DNA of 38,018 nucleotides from Deltaproteobacteria bacterium (lineage in GTDB: Bacteria; Myxococcota_A; UBA9160; JAFDDA01). Both the position numbers and the translations under genes were made by a program. Location of the stretch: positions 1 through 38,018 of the forward strand of contig JAFDDA010000022.1 of NCBI GenBank assembly GCA_019311105.1. Direction: 5' to 3'. The notes beneath the pieces were generated by a model that was given only the letters and a program-made list of their open reading frames with translations, did no database searches and was not told where the DNA came from. Shown here one piece after another: positions 1 to 6,166 of the stretch. Position 1 is the stretch's first letter. Each line of letters starts with the position of its first letter.

Positions 1-240
1 AGCTTCGAGGTTTTCACCCTCGAGCGCGGCCTGCTCGGCGGGCTGCTCGTGACCGCCGTCGGGATCTTCCTCATCGCACGCCTCGCTCTCGAGTGGGCAG
101 GCGGAGGCTTCGGCCCCCTCGACAGCTCGGTGACGCTGCGGCCCATGGTGTTCGGTTCGACCCTCGCCGCCATCGGAATCCAGACCATCCTGATGTCCTT
201 CGTCTACTCGATGCTCGGCATCAAGCGGCGGCGCGGCTAG
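1..240 (+). CDS. Family 2 glycosyltransferase, C-terminal membrane part (5' truncated by window)
   Basis: The frame is open from the first base and ends in TAG, so only the last 79 residues are present. They contain two hydrophobic helices (about residues 11-27 and 48-69), separated by a short extracytoplasmic-type loop and ended by a basic tail KRRRG. The pattern RPMVFGSTLAAIGIQTILMS matches the C-terminal membrane anchor of polyprenyl-phosphate-type GT2 enzymes of the DPM1/GtrB kind; the catalytic GT-A domain would lie outside the window. The methyltransferase gene starts 5 bases downstream, which suggests co-transcription. Seen: two helices and a basic tail. Inferred: the GT2 identity, because no catalytic residues are visible. 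It could be another small polytopic membrane protein. Confidence 0.6.
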   Translation, partial: SFEVFTLERGLLGGLLVTAVGIFLIARLALEWAGGGFGPLDSSVTLRPMVFGSTLAAIGIQTILMSFVYSMLGIKRRRG

Positions 241-245
241 CCGGC

Positions 246-797
246 ATGCGCGTCGCCGATCGCATCCTGCGCCAGTTGCGCATCCGACGGGCCGCCGATT
301 GGGTCCGCGCCGGCGACCGCCTGCTCGACGTCGGCTGCTTCGACCGTAGCCTGATCGACCGCGTGGGCGACCGCATCGAAAGTGCCGTAGGGATCGACGG
401 CGTGGCGGAGCCTTCGGAAGCGGGCAGCGTCCGCATCGAGCGTGGGGTCTTCCCGAAGGATCTCGAAGCCGAGCCCGAGAGGTTCGACTGCATCACCGCT
501 CTCGCCGTCCTCGAGCACGTCCAGGCGCCCGACGAATTCGCCAACGCCTGCCACCGCCTCCTCGCGCCCGGCGGCCGGGTGGTGCTGACCGTGCCCCACC
601 CCCTCGTCGACAAGATCGTCGATGTGCTGATCTTCCTTCGCCTGGCCGATGGCATGGACATCGGCGAACACCACGGCTTCGACGTCGACGAGACCGGCCC
701 GATCTTCGAGCGCGCCGGCTTCCGGACGGTGGCCGTGAAGGCTTTCCAGCTGGGCCTGAACCGCCTCTTCATCTTCGAGAAGTCGACAACGGCCTAG
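246..797 (+). CDS. Class I SAM-dependent methyltransferase
   Basis: The 183-residue protein has the Methyltransf_11/Methyltransf_23 layout. Motif I is RLLDVGCFDRSLIDRV at about residues 21-36, the acidic end of strand 2 is VGID, a FDCITALAVLEHV segment corresponds to motif II/post-II, and LLAPGGRVVLTVPHP is the usual loop after strand 5. ATG at 246 was chosen because it lies just after the upstream stop; the frame stays open further 5' but that part reads as shadow sequence. At 183 residues it is short for the family, essentially the bare catalytic fold. The acceptor cannot be told from sequence; its place behind a glycosyltransferase suggests a sugar or a glycolipid intermediate. The stop lies in an 8-base tandem duplication, and the neighbour on the other strand ends tail to tail with it. 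Confidence 0.8.
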   Translation: MRVADRILRQLRIRRAADWVRAGDRLLDVGCFDRSLIDRVGDRIESAVGIDGVAEPSEAGSVRIERGVFPKDLEAEPERFDCITALAVLEHVQAPDEFANACHRLLAPGGRVVLTVPHPLVDKIVDVLIFLRLADGMDIGEHHGFDVDETGPIFERAGFRTVAVKAFQLGLNRLFIFEKSTTA

Positions 798-810
798 CGG
801 GTTAGCGGGT
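795..810. repeat. 8-bp tandem duplication carrying the methyltransferase stop codon
   Basis: TAGCGGGT occurs twice back to back. The first TAG is the stop of the methyltransferase gene, and the last base of the second copy is the first base of the convergent glycosyltransferase stop. Eight bases alone could be chance, but longer examples of the same layout occur elsewhere in the window. Confidence 0.6.
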
Positions 811-1880
811 CAGCCCAGCTTCGCTAGAGCGCGTTCGAGCGGCGCCGTCGTCTCTTGCCAGTCGCAGTCGGGAGCGATCGCATCGCGGGCGGCGTGCGAG
901 AGCTGCGAGGCCCGCTCGGGGTCGCGCGCGAGAGATCGCAGGGCGTCGGCAATCGCGCGGGCGTTCTTCTCGACGCACACCACCGGGAGTTCGAGGCCAC
1001 CCAGGCAATCCGCGAACGCCAGAGTGGGAAGCCCCGCGGCGAGGAACTCGAGTAGAACCACGGCCGGAGCGCTCACGGAGCCAACGGCCACGAACGAGAA
1101 CTCCGGTGCCAGGGCCGCCACGCGGCCTAGCCAGTCGAGCCCGACCCGGTTTGCGGGGACGTCCGAGCCCGCAAACAAGACCGTGGGCCGTTCGGGGAGG
1201 TCGAGGCGACGCCTCGCGACGGGCCGCACCCGCATCGGGACGGGCCGGATCCGGGTCGTGTCGGCGCCGTTGGGGACGACCACGAGCTTCGACTCGGGGC
1301 AGCCGTAGCGCTGGGTGAAGTCTTCGGCGTCCGCCTCGCTGACGGCAAGGATGCAGTTGGCTCCGCGCACGGCTTCGGCCTCCACGCGCTCGACCCATTT
1401 CACCCAACGATCGCCCTCCGGGTCGACGCCCGAAGCCCGCGCCCACGACGCGAACTTCTGCGCTTCCACGTTCATCGAGGCGTAGACCAACGGCCCGCCC
1501 GCGCGGCGTCGTCGGCAGAAGTCGAACTGCCAGGGAAATTCAACCAGGACGACGTCCGCCCAGGCGAGCCAGGTGTCGAGCTTCCGCGGGCCGAAGAGCG
1601 AGAGGGCGCGCCCGGCCCAGAGGGGCGCGTTCGGCCAGGCCCGCACGGGCACGCCACCGAGCGCCGCGGCCAGGGGGTGGACCCACTGCCATTGTTCCCA
1701 GGTGCTCGAGTGCCGGATCGTCCTGCTGCGGGGCTGCCACCGAAGGTCCTGCCACGTCGCCTGGGAGAATTGTCGCACCTCGTGGGATCGCGAGATCTGC
1801 CGAAGGACGCCATGGATTCGCACGTCGGACCCGCGGCCCGGCGCTGCATCGAATCGCGGCGTGACGTCGACGATCTTCAC
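810..1880 (-). CDS. Family 4 (GT-B) glycosyltransferase, apparently with a shortened C-terminal domain
   Basis: The protein has 356 residues from a GTG start. The N-terminal Rossmann domain begins MKIVDVTPRFDAAPGRGSDVRIHGVL, and the middle has AEAVRGANCILAVSEADAEDF followed by KLVVVPNGADTTRI, the usual GT4 linker into the donor-binding domain. The second domain starts PTVLFAGSDVPANRVGLDWLGRV. After FVAVGSV the sequence jumps directly to SAPAVVLLEFLAAGLPTLAF, which normally follows some 45-60 residues later; the strand-helix units that usually hold the advf.P segment are not seen. GT4 enzymes use a nucleotide-sugar to extend lipid-linked or surface glycans at the inner membrane. With the neighbouring GT2, GT69-like and STT3-like genes it probably builds a lipid-linked oligosaccharide. 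The internal loss could reduce or abolish activity. No strong Shine-Dalgarno supports the GTG. Confidence 0.8.
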   Translation of the reverse strand: MKIVDVTPRFDAAPGRGSDVRIHGVLRQISRSHEVRQFSQATWQDLRWQPRSRTIRHSSTWEQWQWVHPLAAALGGVPVRAWPNAPLWAGRALSLFGPRKLDTWLAWADVVLVEFPWQFDFCRRRRAGGPLVYASMNVEAQKFASWARASGVDPEGDRWVKWVERVEAEAVRGANCILAVSEADAEDFTQRYGCPESKLVVVPNGADTTRIRPVPMRVRPVARRRLDLPERPTVLFAGSDVPANRVGLDWLGRVAALAPEFSFVAVGSVSAPAVVLLEFLAAGLPTLAFADCLGGLELPVVCVEKNARAIADALRSLARDPERASQLSHAARDAIAPDCDWQETTAPLERALAKLG

Positions 1881-1923
1881 CGACCGCCGAGGATAACTGC
1901 CTCCGCGCCGTCGCCTTCGGCCT

Positions 1924-1939
1924 CACGTTTTTTTTCGTG
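1924..1939. repeat. T8 homopolymer flanked by CACG/CGTG in a divergent promoter region
   Basis: Eight consecutive T residues (1928-1935) sit between CACG and CGTG in the 56-bp gap between two divergent glycosyltransferase genes. The last three bases of CGTG form the proposed GTG start of the rightward gene. Such a run is unusual in this GC-rich sequence. It could affect spacing of promoter or initiation elements if it slips in length. Confidence 0.5.
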
Positions 1940-2857
1940 CCCGACTGCCGTTTGGCGCCTACCCTGCCAGCCGTGGATCCGGCCGAGTCGAGCGATGCAA
2001 TCCCGGGGTTTCTCCGCGGGCTCCGAGAGGAACGGCACCGCGTCGAGTTCGACGAGGCCGCCTGGCCCTGCGTACCGATCTACCGGCGGACATTCGAGGC
2101 CGCGTGCCAGCGCGGCCAGGAGCGGATGGCCGGGTCGCGGGCCGTGCTCTGTGGCCTGGCGCGCGACGCGGAGCGCGAGCTTCCGCTGAATCTCGCGCGG
2201 CTCTCGCACCTGGGCGGGCTCTTCGCCGACCACCGGATCGTCGTGCACGAGAACGACTCCTGTGACCAGACGCCGAAGCTGCTCTCCGAAGCCGCCCGTC
2301 GGGACCCGCGACTCCAGGTGATCTCCGAGACCCACGGCACACCGCGTTGGCCGTCGATCCGCGATCTCACCCGAGCCGCAGCCCTCGCACGCTGCCGCAA
2401 CCGGGTTCACGAGGCGGTGACCCAGAGCTTCGGCGACTTCGACTACGTGATCGTGGCGGACCTGGATCTGGAGGGCTGGAGCTACCTGGGCCTTGCCAAC
2501 GCCCTGGGCCTCGACGATTGGGACGCCATGGCCTCGACCGGGATCCGCTTCCAGGGCGCCCGCCCGTTCTTCTGTGACGGCTGGGCCTTCCGCGGACCCG
2601 GCCAGCGGGAGGCCGCCAGGCCGCGCGGGGTGAGACCGATGCTCTTCCCACGCGGCACCCCCCCGATCCCGATCGACTCAGGCTTTAGCGGCCTCGCCGT
2701 CTACTCCATGGCTGCCTTCGCGGCCGGCCGCTACGGCGGCAGCGACTGCGAACACGTCGTGTTCCACGCGGCTCTCGCGAGTGCCGGCTTCGATCGGATC
2801 TTCCTGAACCCGAGCATGCTCTCGCTCTATCCGGACTTCGCTGAGGGAGAGGCCTAG
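1937..2857 (+). CDS. GT-A glycosyltransferase resembling the GT69/CAP59 mannosyltransferase group
   Basis: The protein has 306 residues and no membrane segment. After a variable N-terminus comes AVLCGLARDAERELPLNLARLSHLG, then RIVVHENDSCDQTPKLLSEA, a stretch of Arg-rich helix containing CRNRV, and FDYVIVADLDLEGWSY with a DLD that can serve as the metal-binding DxD. This order (short 'ESNS/ENDS.D.T' strand, RN-containing helix, hhhhDxD) resembles the cryptococcal capsule enzymes CAP59/CMT1 of family GT69. The likely role is sugar transfer in capsule or surface glycan synthesis; donor and linkage are unknown. GTG at 1937 is the only convenient start in the frame and has no good Shine-Dalgarno, so the start is uncertain; GTG at 1973 is an alternative. 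The gene's TAG overlaps the stop of the STT3-like gene on the other strand within CTAG. Confidence 0.6.
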   Translation: MPDCRLAPTLPAVDPAESSDAIPGFLRGLREERHRVEFDEAAWPCVPIYRRTFEAACQRGQERMAGSRAVLCGLARDAERELPLNLARLSHLGGLFADHRIVVHENDSCDQTPKLLSEAARRDPRLQVISETHGTPRWPSIRDLTRAAALARCRNRVHEAVTQSFGDFDYVIVADLDLEGWSYLGLANALGLDDWDAMASTGIRFQGARPFFCDGWAFRGPGQREAARPRGVRPMLFPRGTPPIPIDSGFSGLAVYSMAAFAAGRYGGSDCEHVVFHAALASAGFDRIFLNPSMLSLYPDFAEGEA

Positions 2858-5058
2858 CCGCCGAGGTCGGGCCCCACGACCGAATCGCCGTTGCGGACGG
2901 CTTCCTCCGCGACCTCGAGGTCCGCCGACGTCGAGCCGCTGCGAACCCGCCAGGGCCCTAGGGCCGAGAGCGCCGAACTCCAAGCCTGATCCGTGGGATA
3001 GGCGAGGACGAGCTCCCACGTGCCGTCCTCCTGCGCGCGCGTCGTCGCGCGGTGCCGATGCGGACGCCCGCTCTCGGTCCTCATTTCGAGCGACGCTTCG
3101 ACCTCGGCCCCCGGCGTCGCGCGGCCCTCGACCCGGGCCCCGGCGACGATCTCCCAGACACCGAGCGCCGAGCCGGGTGGCTCCACGGCCAGTTCGCGCC
3201 CGTCGCCGCTGCGCTGATGCCAGAGGAGCCGGTGGTGGGAGAGCGCGGGCACGGCTCCATGCGCCGAACCCCAATCGCGCGCCAGGCGCGCCGTCATCGT
3301 TCGCGCGCCGTACTTCGGAGGGCGGCCCGCCCCACGCAGGTCGGCCAAGACGTAGCGGACACCCATGGCCTCGAGCAGCGCCACGGCTTCGGATTCTTCC
3401 TCGGCCGCGTAATAGCGCTCCGCGCGCTCGTAGTTCTCCCGCCCGCCGTAGACGCCGAAGTTGTCCTGAACGAGCGGTCGCCGCGCCCGGTAGCGAACGA
3501 GGTGTCCGGCGTCCCAGCGCGCGAGAAGGCCGTACTCGGGCGTGAGACTCGGGTCGTGCCAGCCCTTCGTCGGCGGCGACGCGCCTTCGAGCCAGCGACC
3601 GGCAGCATCGAAGAGCCGGTGCTCCACCGGGAGCGGGCCGCGGCGTGCAACGGCCGGGTCCGCGTGGGCACGCGCGAGGGTCGCCTGCCGCGGGCCCAGG
3701 AACTCGACGATCGAGATCAGAGCGGCAAGGCCGACCAACACCGCCGCGCCACGCACCGGCCAGCGCCAGCCCGCCCTCGTACGCGATGCAGCCAACGCCT
3801 CGGTGACCCCGACACCCCAGACCAGGACGAACATCACCGCGAACGAATTCCCGAAGCGCCGCTGGAGAAGAGCAAGCACACAGAAGGCCGCCGCAAGACC
3901 GAGCAGCACGAGTCGCTCCGTCGCCACTCCGCGACGCCAACTCGCCCAGGCCAGTCCGCACCACGCGAACGGGAACGCGAGCGCCAACCAGGTGAAGCGC
4001 GAAACGGCGAGCGTCGCGTCCATCGGTCGCAGCTCACTCACGTTGTGCTGGAAGGATTCCTCCTTCGAGAACCAACCCGCCGCCTGAGCGAGCGTGTCGC
4101 CCAGGCCCGGAATCATGAGAAACGCCACGGCCAGCCCCGCGCCGGCGAAGCCGCCCGCGATGCCCAACCGACCCGCGCGAGTCGGGCCCGCGAAGCGCCA
4201 CGCGAGCCCCACCGCACCGAGCGTCAACGCCGCGGCGAGGAAGAACCAGGGCTGAAAGTTCGAGAGCACCCACGGGCTCCACGCCCCGAACTCGGGCCAG
4301 CTCTTGCCGAGTGCGAACGGTACGACGGCCACGAAAGCCCCGGCGTTCAGGTTCCCCAGGGCGAGAGCGCGGGTGGATGCCTCACCGCGCGACTCGGCCG
4401 AGAGCATCCAGATGCAGAGCATGGCCTCGAGAAGCCCGACGTGGATCAACATCCCAGGCCAGAGGAGCAAGCTGGCGCCGAACAACACCCCTGTCGCCAC
4501 CGTCCGCCGGCCCGTCGGACGCGGTGCCGACACGAGCCCCATCGCTGCGGCGAGCAGCGCCAGCGCGGCCAGCGACACCGCCACGTGATGATCGAGCTGC
4601 CCGACCTGGGAGTGGAGGACGTGGTTCGGCAAGAGCGCCAGCAGCCCGGCGCTCACCCAGGCCGCCGTCGGGGAGAACCACCGCCACGCCAGGCAGAAGA
4701 CCGAAAGGACGCCGAGGATCCCGAGCACGGCCGGGGCGCGCGCGGCCACACGCTCGACGCCGACCGGGTCGTCGCTCCCTGCCAGAAGCCGCGCCGCGCC
4801 GGCGATGGGCCAATCGAAGCCCGGTGGCCAGACCACCCGCCCGCCGTGCGGGAAATTGAGGTAGGGGTCGACTTCGAGCACGCGCGGGAAGTGCTCGGCC
4901 GACCAGGTGATGCGTCGCAAGTGGTAGTAGGGGTCGCCGGGCACGACGAGCTGGACGCCGTCATCGTGAACCACCCAGACGTCGGTCGCGAAGCGGGCCC
5001 AGCCTGCCACGGCGACGAGGGCCAGCAGCCCCAGCGCAAGACGAAGCTTCAGAGCCAC
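2854..5058 (-). CDS. STT3/PglB-like oligosaccharyltransferase (GT-C, GT66-type)
   Basis: The 734-residue protein has an N-terminal helix followed by a first external loop with GDPYYHLRR (Asp42), the metal-binding acidic motif typical of STT3/PglB/AglB. About a dozen hydrophobic helices follow to roughly residue 470. The C-terminal soluble domain holds RWDAGHLVRYRARRPLVQDNF at 514-534, the counterpart of the WWDYG substrate-sequon motif in which the first Trp is Arg. Next comes an ALLEAMGVRYVLAD segment also usual in the family, and a beta-rich tail to the end. Known members transfer a lipid-linked oligosaccharide to Asn of exported proteins at the inner membrane. Nearby GT2, GT4 and GT69-like genes could supply the glycan. 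The GTG start at 5058 precedes a hydrophobic helix directly. It could instead be a GT-C enzyme of unknown acceptor, but the two motifs make STT3 the best call. Confidence 0.8.
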   Translation of the reverse strand: MALKLRLALGLLALVAVAGWARFATDVWVVHDDGVQLVVPGDPYYHLRRITWSAEHFPRVLEVDPYLNFPHGGRVVWPPGFDWPIAGAARLLAGSDDPVGVERVAARAPAVLGILGVLSVFCLAWRWFSPTAAWVSAGLLALLPNHVLHSQVGQLDHHVAVSLAALALLAAAMGLVSAPRPTGRRTVATGVLFGASLLLWPGMLIHVGLLEAMLCIWMLSAESRGEASTRALALGNLNAGAFVAVVPFALGKSWPEFGAWSPWVLSNFQPWFFLAAALTLGAVGLAWRFAGPTRAGRLGIAGGFAGAGLAVAFLMIPGLGDTLAQAAGWFSKEESFQHNVSELRPMDATLAVSRFTWLALAFPFAWCGLAWASWRRGVATERLVLLGLAAAFCVLALLQRRFGNSFAVMFVLVWGVGVTEALAASRTRAGWRWPVRGAAVLVGLAALISIVEFLGPRQATLARAHADPAVARRGPLPVEHRLFDAAGRWLEGASPPTKGWHDPSLTPEYGLLARWDAGHLVRYRARRPLVQDNFGVYGGRENYERAERYYAAEEESEAVALLEAMGVRYVLADLRGAGRPPKYGARTMTARLARDWGSAHGAVPALSHHRLLWHQRSGDGRELAVEPPGSALGVWEIVAGARVEGRATPGAEVEASLEMRTESGRPHRHRATTRAQEDGTWELVLAYPTDQAWSSALSALGPWRVRSGSTSADLEVAEEAVRNGDSVVGPDLGG

Positions 5059-5182
5059 AGCGGCGCTTCCGGAGGTGCGGGCCTCATGACGACCGACGAA
5101 GCTACACCCTCGGCCCCACTGCGCGCCCGCTTCTCGCCGCCATCGTGACCGGCCCCCACCTTCCCCTGCTAGGCTCCGGTGG

Positions 5183-6109
5183 ATGGGGACGATCGACCCG
5201 ATTCAAGCCGAACGCGCAGGAAACCTGTGGACGAGCTTCTCGCGCAAGTTCGCGCCGGTGGCCAAGGCGACCCGCCTCTCGACCCCCGAACTCACCTTCG
5301 ACCAGGTCGGCGGCCTCGCCAGCCCCAAGGACGAGCTTCTGACCTTTGCGTGCGCCGCCACCAGCCCGGACGTGTACGGGCGTTGGGGCACCTTCCCTCC
5401 CTCGGGCCTACTTCTGATCGGCGGGCGCGGCACGGGCAAGAAGCTCCTGGCGGAAGCCCTCGCCTCGCAAACCGAGACGGGCTTCCTGCTCGTGCAGGTG
5501 CCTCGCCTCGTGATGGAGACGCTGCGCCACGGCGGCAAGGTCGGCGAGTTGGTCGAGGAGTGGAGCCAGACCCTCGAAGAGCTGCCGCCGACGACGGTCT
5601 TCTTCGACGAGCTCGAGTTCTACCAGGCGCACGAGCTCGGCTCCCAGCGCGACGATCTGCCCGTCGGCCCCGTGATGGACTTCCTGCTCGACCTCGTCGA
5701 TCGCACGGTCGCCGCCCAGGACATCCTGACCCTCGGCTCCACGAGCTACCCCGACACGCTGCGGCCTGCGTTCCTCTCGCACCAGCGGTTCGAACGGGTG
5801 GTGGAGGTGACGCCCATCTTCCCGGGCGACATCGTGGCGGCGCTCGAGATCCACGCGGCGAGCGCGAGCCAGCGGGCGGGCCGGCCGCTCTTCGAGGATG
5901 TGGATTGGAACGAAGCCGTGCGCCCCTACGGCGAGCACACGGCGGCCGAGTGGACCCGGATCCTGCACGGCGTGTTGCGCCGAAAGGCGCGCTGCGAAGC
6001 GGCCGGGGAGCCGACCGCACCCATCACGACCGCTGACCTCCTCGAGGAGGCGTCGCGCGTCCAGGGCACGAAGCGGCGCCTCAGCTACGGCCAAGGCAAC
6101 TACATCTAG
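5183..6109 (+). CDS. AAA+ ATPase, stand-alone, with altered Walker A
   Basis: The 308-residue protein opens with a short helix, then TFDQVGGLASPKDEL, the entry motif of classical AAA proteins (FtsH/CDC48/proteasomal-ATPase group). The P-loop reads GGRGTGKK at 80-87: Gly and Lys86 are kept, but the Ser/Thr that binds Mg2+ is Lys87. Walker B is TVFFDE (Asp142, Glu143), sensor 1 is in LTLGSTSYPDTLRPAF and the Arg-finger region is QRFERVVEV (Arg202). A C-terminal four-helix lid follows. There is no membrane helix, protease domain or N-terminal substrate domain, so it is neither FtsH nor Lon. Such proteins remodel other proteins. Here nucleotide binding without normal hydrolysis is possible because of Lys87. 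The ATG at 5183 has only a weak ribosome-binding site. No neighbour suggests a partner. Confidence 0.75.
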   Translation: MGTIDPIQAERAGNLWTSFSRKFAPVAKATRLSTPELTFDQVGGLASPKDELLTFACAATSPDVYGRWGTFPPSGLLLIGGRGTGKKLLAEALASQTETGFLLVQVPRLVMETLRHGGKVGELVEEWSQTLEELPPTTVFFDELEFYQAHELGSQRDDLPVGPVMDFLLDLVDRTVAAQDILTLGSTSYPDTLRPAFLSHQRFERVVEVTPIFPGDIVAALEIHAASASQRAGRPLFEDVDWNEAVRPYGEHTAAEWTRILHGVLRRKARCEAAGEPTAPITTADLLEEASRVQGTKRRLSYGQGNYI

Positions 6110-6110
6110 T

Positions 6111-6166
6111 TCGAAGTCTGGGCTCAGTCGGCGCTCGAGTCCTTGAAGTCTGGACTCAGTCGGTGC
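6111..6166. repeat. 24-bp imperfect tandem duplication at the chemoreceptor stop codon
   Basis: The 24 bases at 6143-6166 recur at 6111-6134 with three transitions (21 of 24 identical), at a period of 32. The first-read copy on the minus strand holds the last codons and TGA stop of the chemoreceptor gene; the second lies just downstream of it. The AAA gene ends at 6109, so the repeat fills the convergent gap. Confidence 0.75.

Noticed and set aside
3052..5148. A 698-codon plus-strand frame opposite the STT3-like gene
   Set aside because: Its product is rich in Arg, Glu, His and Pro with no domain, while the minus strand gives a clear membrane protein with STT3 motifs.
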